Made by a program: the position numbers and the translations under genes. A stretch of 64,000 bases of DNA from Sulfitobacter sp. F26204. Lineage in GTDB: Bacteria; Pseudomonadota; Alphaproteobacteria; Rhodobacterales; Rhodobacteraceae. Shown here piece by piece: positions 27,681 to 36,498 of the stretch. How positions within the stretch are numbered: position 1 is the stretch's first letter; the number at the start of each line of letters is the position of its first letter. Under the pieces are notes generated by a model that saw only the letters and a program-made list of their open reading frames with translations, did not search any database and was not told the origin of the DNA. The stretch covers positions 124,001 through 188,000 of the forward strand of contig NZ_JAPMLQ010000005.1 of NCBI RefSeq assembly GCF_026410305.1, given 5' to 3'.

Positions 27681-27731
27681 TTGACACAACATGATGGCTA
27701 GGGATATTGAAAGCAATGCACACGTGTGCAT
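27681..27731 (+). promoter_or_regulatory. tctC promoter with LacI-type palindromic operator
   Basis: TTGACA at 27681-27686 is followed after 18 nt by TATTGA (27705-27710), a fair sigma-70 promoter. The predicted start falls in a perfect 16-bp palindrome, ATGCACACGTGTGCAT (27716-27731), with the central CG typical of LacI-family operators. Repressor bound here would block the promoter. The lacI gene starts about 90 bp away on the other strand. Confidence 0.7.
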
Positions 27732-27798
27732 ATGATAGCAACGTTAGTTTGCGACCCATTTTGGTTGCGAAGTGATGCTGAATGGGAGGAACTTAGCA

Positions 27799-28776
27799 AT
27801 GTTTAAATTAAAGGGATTAGCCGCTGCCGCGGTGTTTGGGATTATGTCTATGGTAGGCCCGGTATTTGCCGAGAGCTGGCCAAGCAAGAATATCACAATG
27901 ATCGTTCCCTTCGGCGCGGGAGGTTCGATCGACCGTTTCGCGCGGGGTCTTGCACAGCATTGGGAAAACAACCTTGATGGGGTGTCCATCATCGTCGAGA
28001 ACCGCCCCGGTGCCAGCGGGTTACTGGGGGCAAAGACCTTTTTGAACGCGCCTGCGGACGGCCACACCTTGTTTGTCGGGATTCAGCCAACACTAAGTAT
28101 GAATACCGTAGTTCAGAACGCGGATTTTTCCCTGGATGACTTCGCCTTTGTCAATTTTGAACAGCGTGACTTTGGCGATGTCGTGGTGAGCGCTTCTTCT
28201 CGGTTCAATACGATTGAAGATTTCGTATCCGAAGCCCGTGCAAAACCCGGAGAGCTATCGGTGGCGATGATCCTTGGCGGTGGTACCTCGTTGTTTGGGC
28301 TGGCCTTGCTGCAAGAACTTGATCTGGACGTTCGTATCGTCACCTTTGACAGTGGTGGTGCATTGCGCACAAACATGCTTGGCAACCACAGCGATGCGAC
28401 GATTTCAGGCGCTTATGGAGACAGATCTCTGGGGGATCAGGTCAAGGTTCTTGCGGTTGCTTCCCCTGAACCTTTCCCCGGACTTGACGGGGCAGCACCG
28501 GTGGCCAAAGCCTTTGAAGGGCTGAATATCCCGCAAATTGGTGATAGCCGGTTCGTGGCGGTTCATGGCACATTTGCACAAGAACAACCCGAAGCCTTTG
28601 CGCAACTTGTCGAGAGCTACAAATCCACCTTCGAAAGTGAAGTCTATCAGACCTATCTGAAGGAAACCGGAACGGATGTGATCTCTGGTTATATGGGACC
28701 GGATGCATCGACAGAGCAGGCAAAATCCATGGAAACCGTTGTTATTCGGTTCAAGGATGTCCTGACCAATAAGTAA
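27799..28776 (+). CDS. Tripartite tricarboxylate transporter substrate-binding protein (TctC)
   Basis: Periplasmic receptor of a TTT-family importer, 325 aa with a Sec signal ending VFAES. Family marks are SWPSKNITMIVPFGAGGSID at the mature N-terminus and NRPGASGLLGAK. ATG 27799 follows GGGAGGA; an earlier ATG at 27772 is ignored. It starts the operon that continues through tctB, tctA and four metabolic genes. The ligand is expected to be a di- or tricarboxylate, but these receptors are very diverse and sequence does not fix it. Confidence 0.92.
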   Translation: MFKLKGLAAAAVFGIMSMVGPVFAESWPSKNITMIVPFGAGGSIDRFARGLAQHWENNLDGVSIIVENRPGASGLLGAKTFLNAPADGHTLFVGIQPTLSMNTVVQNADFSLDDFAFVNFEQRDFGDVVVSASSRFNTIEDFVSEARAKPGELSVAMILGGGTSLFGLALLQELDLDVRIVTFDSGGALRTNMLGNHSDATISGAYGDRSLGDQVKVLAVASPEPFPGLDGAAPVAKAFEGLNIPQIGDSRFVAVHGTFAQEQPEAFAQLVESYKSTFESEVYQTYLKETGTDVISGYMGPDASTEQAKSMETVVIRFKDVLTNK

Positions 28777-28791
28777 CTGATGCAATACCTT

Positions 28792-28820
28792 CTGCTTCGG
28801 GCGTTCCAGCCCCGAAGCAG
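28792..28820 (+). repeat. Hairpin between tctC and tctB
   Basis: Arms CTGCTTCGGG (28792-28801) and CCCGAAGCAG (28811-28820) pair perfectly over 10 bp around a 9-nt loop, 15 nt after the tctC stop. There is no U tract. It is well placed to stabilise tctC mRNA relative to the permease genes. Confidence 0.7.
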
Positions 28821-28843
28821 TTCGATAGATTGACGAGGCTATT

Positions 28844-29338
28844 ATGACAGAGTCCAAATCTCAAAACCCGTGGCTGCGGTTTGCCGGTGAAATGATCGTT
28901 CCCGTGTTGTTGCTTGGCTATGCGTCCCAATACTACATCAGTGTCGCACGACTGCCCCGCCCGGAGACAAATCTTTTGCTGATTGGTCCGGTCTATTGGC
29001 TGCTTTTGCTGTGTTGTCTGGCTTTCGCTGGGTTTCGCCTGCTGGAAATTCTGCGCACCAGCCAAAGCGATTACCGCGAGAGTCCCGCCGATCCGTCAAC
29101 CGTTGTTGATCCGGTGAAGTCAGTCGCCTTTGTAGTACTGACCGCCGTTTGTATCTGGGGCATTCCCCAGTTTGGCTTTGTCACAACCACTTTCGCTTAT
29201 TGTCTGGCTTTGCTGCTTGCCCTGGGTGTGAGATCGCCCTTGGTTCTTGTGTTCACGCCAAGCATTTTGGTCAGCACCCTTTGGGTGGGGATGGAACATT
29301 ACCTTAACCTTCGCCTGCCGACCGGGATGCTGTTCTGA
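28844..29338 (+). CDS. Tripartite tricarboxylate transporter small permease (TctB)
   Basis: A 164-aa inner-membrane protein with four hydrophobic helices, including 'LLLIGPVYWLLLLCCLAFAG' and 'FVTTTFAYCLALLLALGV'. TctB proteins are poorly conserved, so the call leans on size, topology and the position between tctC and tctA. It begins 23 nt after the intergenic hairpin. Confidence 0.85.
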   Translation: MTESKSQNPWLRFAGEMIVPVLLLGYASQYYISVARLPRPETNLLLIGPVYWLLLLCCLAFAGFRLLEILRTSQSDYRESPADPSTVVDPVKSVAFVVLTAVCIWGIPQFGFVTTTFAYCLALLLALGVRSPLVLVFTPSILVSTLWVGMEHYLNLRLPTGMLF

Positions 29339-29380
29339 TGCCCGTCCCCCTGCGCCCTTGTAATAATAAACGAGAACTCA

Positions 29381-30892
29381 ATGTTTGATATTGGGTCCAT
29401 CGGTGCGGGCGCTTCGCTGTTGATGGAGTGGCATTTGTTCGGAATGCTTCTTCTGGGTCTGCTGTTTGGTATTGTGACCGGTGCCATACCCGGTTTTAGT
29501 ACGCCCCTTGCGATCAGTGTGATGCTTCCTCTGACCTTCCCGATGAGTCCGCTTGTGGCCATTGTTTTTTTGACGGCGGTTTATGCGGGCGGAAACTTCG
29601 GGGCGTCGATCTCCGCAATCCTGTTGAATATTCCCGGTTCACCTCAAGCCATTATGACAGGGCTTGAGGGCTATCCAATGACCCAGAAAGGGCGCGCTTA
29701 CGAGGCCCTTGGCACTTCTGTTGCGGCGTCCGCTACGGGAAATCTGGTCGGTTCCTTCTTCCTTATTCTGGTGATGCCCCTGATCGTGTTATTGGCGTTG
29801 AAATTCGGGCCGCCCGAAATGTTCCTTGTAGGGGTGCTGGGACTGACGATCATTGCCTCACTGGACAAGAGTTTTCTCAAAGCGATGATCGCGGGAATGT
29901 TTGGTGTACTGATCAGTACAACGGGCATGTCTTCAACCGGTGCCATCCGGGGAACCTTTGGCTATTTCGAATTGATGGATGGCATCTCGATCATCCCGGC
30001 GTTGATCGGATTGATCGGGTTTTCGGAACTGTTTTACATGCTGCAAAAATCCCATGTGACCGAAAAGGCCGATGGGGATATGAATGTGCCTGGGTCGGCG
30101 CTCTCCCAGTTGTTGAGAGGGTTTCGTACCGCATTTGCCTATCCCGCGGCTTTGCTGCGCTCGTGCGGATTGGGCGTAATTATCGGTGCCTTGCCCGGTG
30201 CGGGGGCGACGATTTCCAGCGTAGTGAGCTATAATGAAGCCAAACGAGCCTCTGCCACACCAGAGGAGTTTGGCAAGGGCGCACCAGAGGGCTTGATCAG
30301 TGCGGAAGCGGCCAATAATGCCTCTGAGGGCGGCGCGCTTGCGTTGATGCTGGCGCTTGGTATTCCCGGCGGTCTGGCAACGGCTGTTCTGATCGGCGCC
30401 CTGATGTTGCAAGGGCTCATCCCAGGTCCACGCCTGTTCATGGAACAGCCGGATCTGGTTTACGGGGTAATGCTGGCGCAGTTTGTGACCTCTATCTGTC
30501 TGATGGGAATGGGGCTGTTGGTGTCATTCTGGGCAGCGAAGATCGTGCGCATTCCGACGCAGGTGTTGATTCCGGTGATTTCAATATTTTCTATTGCAGG
30601 CACCTACGCCGTGCACTTGCTGATGTTCGATGTGGTGCTGATGGCGATTTTCGCCGCCCTTGGCATCCTGTTGCGGCGTTTTGACTACCCGCTGATTGCG
30701 GTGGTTCTGGGCATTGTTCTGGGTCCGATCCTCGATGCCGAACTGCTGCGCACCTATCAGACCTTCGGTCGGATAGACCTGTGGATCTTTTTAGCACGTC
30801 CTGTGTCTCTCGTGCTTCTCTCACTCTTGGGATTCAGTTTGGTAACGACAATTATCCGCGTGCTGCGCGACCGCGGGAGGGCGACGCCCTGA
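29381..30892 (+). CDS. Tripartite tricarboxylate transporter large permease (TctA)
   Basis: A 503-aa membrane protein with about 11-12 helices. The two internal TctA repeats are visible: GAIPGFSTPLAISVMLPLTF in the first half and GALPGAGATISSVVSYNEAK in the second, plus 'NFGASISAILLNIPGSPQAI' and 'EGGALALMLALGIPGGLATA'. It forms the transport path energised by ion gradients. The next gene follows after 34 nt. Confidence 0.94.
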   Translation: MFDIGSIGAGASLLMEWHLFGMLLLGLLFGIVTGAIPGFSTPLAISVMLPLTFPMSPLVAIVFLTAVYAGGNFGASISAILLNIPGSPQAIMTGLEGYPMTQKGRAYEALGTSVAASATGNLVGSFFLILVMPLIVLLALKFGPPEMFLVGVLGLTIIASLDKSFLKAMIAGMFGVLISTTGMSSTGAIRGTFGYFELMDGISIIPALIGLIGFSELFYMLQKSHVTEKADGDMNVPGSALSQLLRGFRTAFAYPAALLRSCGLGVIIGALPGAGATISSVVSYNEAKRASATPEEFGKGAPEGLISAEAANNASEGGALALMLALGIPGGLATAVLIGALMLQGLIPGPRLFMEQPDLVYGVMLAQFVTSICLMGMGLLVSFWAAKIVRIPTQVLIPVISIFSIAGTYAVHLLMFDVVLMAIFAALGILLRRFDYPLIAVVLGIVLGPILDAELLRTYQTFGRIDLWIFLARPVSLVLLSLLGFSLVTTIIRVLRDRGRATP

Positions 30893-30926
30893 GGCGCCGT
30901 ACACCCTGTTTTAAGGAGGACTGAAA

Positions 30927-31862
30927 ATGAAGATTGCAGTGATTGGATGTGGTGCCATGGGTTCCATCTATGCTGGTCTTCTTGCCGATTGCGGGAATGA
31001 TGTTCTGGTAGTCGACAAATGGGCTGATCACGTAGAGGCAATTAACCGTAACGGTCTTGTTGTAGACGGTGCGAGCGGTCATCGAAAGGTGCAGGTGCGC
31101 GCCTTTGAAACCGCGCCACAGGGTGAAACCGTGGATCTGATGGTTCTTGCAGTGAAATCCGCCGCTGCTGGCGAAGCGGCGCGGATATCGCAAACTCTGA
31201 TAGGTGAGCATACGCTTGTTCTGACGATCCAAAACGGCCTGGGGGCAGCAGATGATGTTGTCCGAACACTTGATCCCGATCGCCTTATGGTTGGCATTGC
31301 GGGTGGTTTCGGCGCTGCCTTGCTTGGGCCGGGACAGGCCCATCACAATGGAATGCAGGTTATCCGCATCGGTGCTTATGCCGGGCTTGCTTTTGCAAAG
31401 ATCGAACAAGTCGTCGATCTTTGGCAACGTGCCGGTTTCACCACAGAGGCGGCGCAGGACATTTCTGCAATGCAATGGGACAAATTGATCTGCAACGTCG
31501 CCTATAGCGCGCCCTGCGCTCTGACAGGACTGACCGTGGGCGAGGCCATGGACGACCCCGAACTCGGGCCTATCAGCCGCGCCGCCGCGATTGAAGCTGC
31601 CCAGATCGCAATCGCACGCGGGATTGCAATCGACATACCAGATCCTGTTGCACATGTGCGCGCTTTTGCTGGGCGTATGCCTTTGGCAAAGCCCTCCATG
31701 TTGCTGGATCACGAAGCCGGGCGGCTGAGCGAAATAGATTATATTAACGGTGCGATCCCGCGCGAGGCGGCCAAACTGGGCCTGCAGGCACCGGTGAATG
31801 AGACTCTGACCCGGCTCGTCAGGATGAAGGAGCGAAAAATTGTCGCCAATCAGAAATCTTGA
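30927..31862 (+). CDS. Ketopantoate reductase family protein (PanE/ApbA-like)
   Basis: A 311-aa NADPH-dependent 2-keto acid reductase. The Rossmann motif is MKIAVIGCGAMGSIYAGLLA, the catalytic Lys lies in MQWDKLICNVAYSAPCALTG, and the C-terminal substrate segment is SMLLDHEAGRLSEIDYINGA, all as in 2-dehydropantoate 2-reductases. An AAGGAGG box precedes ATG 30927. Since it sits between a carboxylate transporter and two dehydratases, it more likely reduces or oxidises a catabolic 2-keto/2-hydroxy acid than makes pantothenate. Confidence 0.85.
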   Translation: MKIAVIGCGAMGSIYAGLLADCGNDVLVVDKWADHVEAINRNGLVVDGASGHRKVQVRAFETAPQGETVDLMVLAVKSAAAGEAARISQTLIGEHTLVLTIQNGLGAADDVVRTLDPDRLMVGIAGGFGAALLGPGQAHHNGMQVIRIGAYAGLAFAKIEQVVDLWQRAGFTTEAAQDISAMQWDKLICNVAYSAPCALTGLTVGEAMDDPELGPISRAAAIEAAQIAIARGIAIDIPDPVAHVRAFAGRMPLAKPSMLLDHEAGRLSEIDYINGAIPREAAKLGLQAPVNETLTRLVRMKERKIVANQKS

Positions 31863-31907
31863 GCAGTCGGCCGGATCGAGCCATCATCCGGCACTGGGAA
31901 CTCGCGC

Positions 31908-33074
31908 ATGAAAATCACCGATATCCGAACCCACAGTGTCAAGCTGGAGGGCGCAATTTCTAATGCGGTTGTTTCTTTTGATGATCACGACGTTTCACTT
32001 GTAGCAATTGTCAGTGATGTTATGCGCGGTGGCCGCCCCGTGGTGGGCTTTGGCTTCAACTCGATCGGGAGATACGCACAACGGGGCATCCTTCTTGACC
32101 GGATTCGCCCCCGGATTCTGGCGGCCACGCCGGATAGCCTGCTAGGGGAGGACGGGTGTCAACTTGATCCGGCCAAAGTCTATGCGGTGGCCATGAAGAA
32201 TGAAAAACCCGGCGGACATGGGGATCGCGCCTCGGCTGTAGGTGCGCTGGAACTGGCGGTCTGGGATCTGAACGCAAAGCTGGATGACCGCCCTGCATAT
32301 GCCGCCATTGCAGAGGCCTGCGGACGCTCGGCCAAATTGGTGCCTGTCCCAGTTTATGCGGCGGGCGGCTATTATTACGGCACCGGGTCAGGCAAAACCC
32401 TTGGCGATGAATTGCAGGGGTATCTCGATCTTGGCTTTGATGCATTCAAGATCAAGGTGGGCGGGGCAACAGAGTCTGAGGATCTGGCACGTATTGAAGA
32501 AGCGCTCAAGCTGGCCCGATCGGGTGCCCATCTCGCGGTGGATGCCAACGGGCGTTTTGATCTCCCCGGTGGGTTGGCCTTCGGACGGCGAATTGCGCCC
32601 TATAACCTGCGCTGGTACGAAGAGATCGGCGACCCACTGGATTATGCGCTCAATCAGGCAATGGCCCATTGCTATGATGGACCGATCGCAACTGGGGAAA
32701 ACCTGTTTTCGCTGCAAGACGTACGCAATCTGCTGAACTTCGGAGGCATGCGGTCGGGCAGGGATATTTTCCAGATGGATGCGGGACTGAGTTATGGGCT
32801 GACCGAATATTTCCGCATTCTGGAGTTGCTGGAAAGCCGTGGCTTTGATCGCGCACAGGTCTTTCCCCATGGCGGCCATCTGATCAACCTGCATATCGTG
32901 GCCGGGCTTGGCCTTGGCGGATGCGAAGCCTATCCCGGCGTATTCAAACCGTTCGGGGGCTACCCCGACAGTTGTCCCGTGACGGATGGAACCGTGCAAC
33001 CCAGTGATGCGCCGGGCTTTGGCTTGGAGGAAAAACCGGAAATTGCCGCGGCAATCCGGCGTTTGATGGCTTAG
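31908..33074 (+). CDS. D-tartrate dehydratase-like enolase-superfamily protein
   Basis: A 388-aa mandelate-racemase-subgroup enzyme that removes water from a 2,3-dihydroxy acid. It follows the Bradyrhizobium TarD pattern closely: NEKPGGHG (Lys100), VYAAGGYYYG, FKIKVGGA (general base Lys183), metal ligands Asp212 (VDANGRF), Glu238 or Glu239 (WYEEIGDPLDYAL) and Glu264 (ATGENLFS), and His321 in FPHGGH. These match the numbering I recall for TarD (Lys184, Asp213, Glu239, Glu265, His322). D-tartrate to oxaloacetate is the first guess; a related dihydroxy diacid is possible. Confidence 0.85.
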   Translation: MKITDIRTHSVKLEGAISNAVVSFDDHDVSLVAIVSDVMRGGRPVVGFGFNSIGRYAQRGILLDRIRPRILAATPDSLLGEDGCQLDPAKVYAVAMKNEKPGGHGDRASAVGALELAVWDLNAKLDDRPAYAAIAEACGRSAKLVPVPVYAAGGYYYGTGSGKTLGDELQGYLDLGFDAFKIKVGGATESEDLARIEEALKLARSGAHLAVDANGRFDLPGGLAFGRRIAPYNLRWYEEIGDPLDYALNQAMAHCYDGPIATGENLFSLQDVRNLLNFGGMRSGRDIFQMDAGLSYGLTEYFRILELLESRGFDRAQVFPHGGHLINLHIVAGLGLGGCEAYPGVFKPFGGYPDSCPVTDGTVQPSDAPGFGLEEKPEIAAAIRRLMA

Positions 33075-33082
33075 GAAAAATG

Positions 33083-34507
33083 ATGGCAAGAACGCTCTAC
33101 CAAAAAGTCTTTGACCTCCATGTGGTGCGGGAAGTGGCCGACAATCAATATCAACTGGCTGTCGACCTGCACCTTGTGAACGAGGTCAGCAGCCCGCAAG
33201 CCTTTGACGAACTGCGTGAGCGGGGGCTGCCCCTGGCCGCGCCGCATCGCACCTTCGCCTGTGCGGATCACTCGATCTCTACCGGTGGCGATGTACGCAA
33301 GTTCGATGACCTTTTGTGCGAGGCCCAAGTCCAGTTGTTGGGCCGGAACACGCAGGAAAATGAAGTCACCTATTTCGACCCCATGAAAGGGCTACATGGC
33401 ATCATCCATGTTGTCGCCCCCGAACAGGGTTTGACACAGCCGGGAATGGTGATTGCCTGTGGCGACAGCCACACTTCCACCCATGGAGCTTTTGGCACTA
33501 TCGCTTTTGGCATCGGGACATCTCAGGTGCGGGACGTGCTGGCGAGCCAGAGCCTGATTGCCGAAAAATTGAAAACGCGCCGTATTGCGGTGGAGGGAAA
33601 ACTTCCATCAGGAGTTTTTGCCAAGGATGTGGCCTTGCATATCATCCACCGACTGGGGGCCAAGGGTGGGCTGGGCTATGCCTATGAATTTTGCGGCACG
33701 ACCATCTCAGGCTTTTCGATGGACGAACGTATGACCCTTTGCAACATGGCCGTCGAGGGGGGGGCTCGGTGTGGGTATGTGAACCCCGATGAAACCACCC
33801 TGGTCTATCTGCGCAACCGCCCCTATGCGCCTGGTGCCGCCACATGGGAACAAGCGGCGGCCCGTTGGCTGAGCTTTGCCTCAGACCCGGAAGCCTATTG
33901 GGATGACGAAGTTGTTTTCCACGCCGAAGACATCCGCCCGATGGTAACATGGGGCACATCCCCCGATCAGTCGGTTCCGGTGGATGAACCCCTGCCTGAT
34001 CTTGCTCAGGCAGGAGAAGAAATCGACGGATGGCGCGCGGCGATGGATTTTATGGGGGCGGCATCTGGCCAGTCGGTCATGGGAATTCCTATTGATATTG
34101 CTTTCATCGGCTCTTGCACAAATGGCCGGTTGTCCGACCTCGAAGCGGTGGCGGATTTTTTGCGGCAAAGTGATCGCCGCGTCGCATCTGGCGTGCGGGC
34201 TCTGATTGTGCCGGGGTCTCGCAACGTGCGTGAAGCGGCGATTGCGCAGGGTCTGGACCGGCTCTTTGCTGACAGGGGGTTTGAGATGCGTGACGCCGGG
34301 TGCTCGCTGTGTTGCGGCATGAATGCCGACAAGCTGGTGGGGCTACAGGTTTGCGCTTCTTCGTCCAACCGGAACTTTCGCGGGCGCCAGGGTTCCCCCA
34401 TGGGGCGCACCTATCTCATGTCTCCTGTGATGGTTGCGGCGGCTGCCCTTGCTGGCAAAATCACTGATGGACGGATGCCCGAACCCGGTTCAGGAGGCCA
34501 CAAATGA
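33083..34507 (+). CDS. LeuC-type hydro-lyase large subunit (3-isopropylmalate dehydratase family)
   Basis: A 474-aa aconitase-superfamily subunit with three cluster Cys intact: one in FIGSCTNGRLSDLE and two in GCSLCCGMNADKL. ACGDSHTSTHGAFGTIAFGI and SSNRNFRGRQGS are also conserved. Two adjacent ATGs exist; 33083 has the better distance to AGGA. It pairs with the leuD-like gene by a 4-nt overlap. In this carboxylate-catabolic operon it is unlikely to serve leucine synthesis; relatives hydrate maleate, citraconate or dimethylmaleate. Confidence 0.88.
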   Translation: MARTLYQKVFDLHVVREVADNQYQLAVDLHLVNEVSSPQAFDELRERGLPLAAPHRTFACADHSISTGGDVRKFDDLLCEAQVQLLGRNTQENEVTYFDPMKGLHGIIHVVAPEQGLTQPGMVIACGDSHTSTHGAFGTIAFGIGTSQVRDVLASQSLIAEKLKTRRIAVEGKLPSGVFAKDVALHIIHRLGAKGGLGYAYEFCGTTISGFSMDERMTLCNMAVEGGARCGYVNPDETTLVYLRNRPYAPGAATWEQAAARWLSFASDPEAYWDDEVVFHAEDIRPMVTWGTSPDQSVPVDEPLPDLAQAGEEIDGWRAAMDFMGAASGQSVMGIPIDIAFIGSCTNGRLSDLEAVADFLRQSDRRVASGVRALIVPGSRNVREAAIAQGLDRLFADRGFEMRDAGCSLCCGMNADKLVGLQVCASSSNRNFRGRQGSPMGRTYLMSPVMVAAAALAGKITDGRMPEPGSGGHK

Positions 34508-35124
34508 CAGGTCCCATCCTTGCGGTAACGGGATGCGGCCTTCCGCTTCCGGGAAATAATATCGACACGGACCAAATAATAGAGTCCCGCTATCTCAAGT
34601 TGACGAGTTTTCAGGGAATGGAGACCCATGTCTTTGAAAGTCTCAGGCAAATGGCCCGGACTGCGGGCGCGACGCCCCATCCTTTTGATGATCCGCGCTA
34701 CAAAGAGGCATCGGTTCTGGTGGTGGGGCGCAATTTTGGATGCGGCTCATCGCGCGAACATGCGCCGCAAGCGCTTTACCGGTATGGGATCCGCGCCATC
34801 ATAGGGCAATCCTTTGGCGAAATCTTTGTTGGAAATTGCCTGTCCATCGGGCTTCCCTGTGTAGAGGTCGCCGCAAAAGATGAAGCGAAGTTACAAGATC
34901 TATGCCGTGAATTTCCAACTCAGTGTATCACTGTTGATATTGCCAAAGGGGTCATCTTCGCGGGCCAAAGGCAATTTTCGGCGGCGCTGGAAGAAGGGCG
35001 CAAGCAACGCCTGGTCAGTGGGTCATGGGATTCCCTTAACGTTCTGTTGGACGCAGCGGAACATACTCGCACAAAGCTACAAGAATTGCCTGTAATCAAT
35101 CCGATCAAAACAGGGACGACCTGA
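34504..35124 (+). CDS. LeuD-type hydro-lyase small subunit (3-isopropylmalate dehydratase family)
   Basis: A 206-aa swivel-domain subunit. NNIDTDQIIESRYLKL, RNFGCGSSREHAPQAL and SFGEIFVGNCLSIGLPCVEV are the family blocks that contact substrate. ATG overlaps the leuC-like stop (ATGA), so both are made together in equal amounts. It is the last gene of the tctCBA operon; the next gene follows after 237 bp containing a new promoter region. Confidence 0.9.
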   Translation: MTGPILAVTGCGLPLPGNNIDTDQIIESRYLKLTSFQGMETHVFESLRQMARTAGATPHPFDDPRYKEASVLVVGRNFGCGSSREHAPQALYRYGIRAIIGQSFGEIFVGNCLSIGLPCVEVAAKDEAKLQDLCREFPTQCITVDIAKGVIFAGQRQFSAALEEGRKQRLVSGSWDSLNVLLDAAEHTRTKLQELPVINPIKTGTT

Positions 35125-35306
35125 GCCCCGTCAATAGGAACACCCCTGCGCCAAAGAGGAAAAGTTACCGATTTAAGCTGTAGGACTGCGCAGAATCTGG
35201 TCGGCGATAAAGGCTGCTTCACCTTGGAGCGGCACAACTTATCTTTGTTTAAGCAATTGAAAAATAAATAAACACTGGAACTGTGAACAAGTTACTTGGC
35301 AGTCAA

Positions 35307-35322
35307 CTTAACGCTTGTTAAG
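35307..35322. promoter_or_regulatory. Inverted repeat upstream of dctP
   Basis: CTTAAC (35307-35312) and GTTAAG (35317-35322) flank a 4-nt centre, about 40 bp before the dctP start in an AT-rich region. It is a candidate operator, possibly for the TetR protein encoded downstream at 39.7 kb. Confidence 0.45.
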
Positions 35323-35361
35323 GTGAATTATTAATAAGTTCTAATCGAACGGGAGGAATCG

Positions 35362-36435
35362 ATGTTAAATCTGCTTAAAGGACGGTATCTAACCCCACTT
35401 TGCTTGGCGGTTGCACTTGGAGCGGCGCAAACCGCTACTGGCGAGACCTTGCTGCGATGGACCGAAGGAAGCGCCGATCGCGGGTCGCGAGCGGCAACCT
35501 ATCATTGGTTTGCGGACCAGGTGAAAGAGCGAACCGGCGAAGAAATTTCATTCCAGTTTTACTTCGGGGGTGCCCTGATGGGGCATGCGGCGAACGTATC
35601 GGGCATCGGCAGCGGGGCTGCGGACATCGGACAGGTTATCGCGGCCTATACGCCCAAGGAACTTACAGCTTATAGCGTGGGGGATCTGCCCTTGGTCGGC
35701 GTTGATCCTTGGGTCGGTATGCGGGCCATGTATGAGCTGGCCACCACAAACCCTACTTTGCAAAAAATGTTTGACGAATTGAACCTCGTTTACATCGCAA
35801 ATCAGTCCACCGGTCCGGTCCAACTGATCTGCAACGGAGCCGACATCAAGACACTGGAGGATCTCAAGGAAGTGAAAATCCGCGCATCGGGGTCTTATGG
35901 TGAAGTGCTGTCATCGCTTGGCGCCAATGTCATTTCAATGAGTCAGGAAGATGTCTATTCGGCGCTCGACAACGGGTTGGTCCAATGTAATCAGCAATAT
36001 GTTCAGGGCGTCATTCCTTATCGCCAGCACGAAGTGACCGATCAGATTATCCTGCTGAATCTCGGCCAAATCCTTGGTTTCGGAATCGTGATGAACAAAG
36101 ACAGTTTTGAACGGCTCAGCCCGGAACAGCAAAAGATCGTCCGTGAAGCCGGCTCGGAGTTTGTTGACAATTACAGCGAGCGACTTGCGGGGGACGTAGA
36201 GTCAAACCTTGAAAAGATGAACACCCTTGACAGCGACTTTTCAATGCAGGTTACCGAGCTTGGGGAGGCTGATATTGCGACGCTAGCCAAGGCGGGTGAA
36301 GTCTATAACGCAGGTTGGCTGGAAACAACTACCGAAGCGGGCTATCCGGCAGAGGATCTATTCGCCAACTTCAAGGCTTTGGTGGAAAAATACGACGCCG
36401 AGCTGAAATCCAAAGGCTATCCCTGGGAAAGATGA
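35362..36435 (+). CDS. TRAP transporter solute-binding protein (DctP family)
   Basis: Periplasmic receptor, 357 aa, signal peptide ending TATGETLL. Mature segments are LRWTEGSADRGSRAATYHWF, 'FGGALMGHAANVSGIGSGAADIGQ' and 'TLEDLKEVKIRASGS', the DctP ligand region. GGGAGGA lies 9 nt before ATG 35362. It differs from the two other DctP proteins in the window and starts an operon with dctQ, dctM and probably the hydrolase and acyl-CoA genes, so a fatty or aromatic acid is a reasonable ligand guess. Confidence 0.93.
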   Translation: MLNLLKGRYLTPLCLAVALGAAQTATGETLLRWTEGSADRGSRAATYHWFADQVKERTGEEISFQFYFGGALMGHAANVSGIGSGAADIGQVIAAYTPKELTAYSVGDLPLVGVDPWVGMRAMYELATTNPTLQKMFDELNLVYIANQSTGPVQLICNGADIKTLEDLKEVKIRASGSYGEVLSSLGANVISMSQEDVYSALDNGLVQCNQQYVQGVIPYRQHEVTDQIILLNLGQILGFGIVMNKDSFERLSPEQQKIVREAGSEFVDNYSERLAGDVESNLEKMNTLDSDFSMQVTELGEADIATLAKAGEVYNAGWLETTTEAGYPAEDLFANFKALVEKYDAELKSKGYPWER

Positions 36436-36439
36436 TCCA

Positions 36440-36470
36440 AAGAGACCGCTTGGTCCGCAAGCGGTCTCTT
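36440..36470 (+). repeat. Strong hairpin between dctP and dctQ
   Basis: Arms AAGAGACCGCTTG (36440-36452) and CAAGCGGTCTCTT (36458-36470) pair perfectly over 13 bp around a 5-nt loop, 4 nt after the dctP stop. This is the strongest hairpin in the window. Without a U tract it most likely protects dctP mRNA from 3' exonucleases or attenuates part of the transcription into dctQM. Confidence 0.75.
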
Positions 36471-36498
36471 GACCAACCTTCGCAGTGGGAGTGCGATC

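Noticed and set aside
30852..31712. 286-codon open frame on the minus strand
   Set aside because: It is antisense to the ketopantoate-reductase-like gene and shows no coding features.
33083..35124. Assigning these genes as leuCD of leucine biosynthesis
   Set aside because: The Cys ligands are intact but the operon holds a carboxylate importer, a LacI regulator and other catabolic enzymes, so a catabolic hydro-lyase is more likely; this cannot be settled from the window alone.
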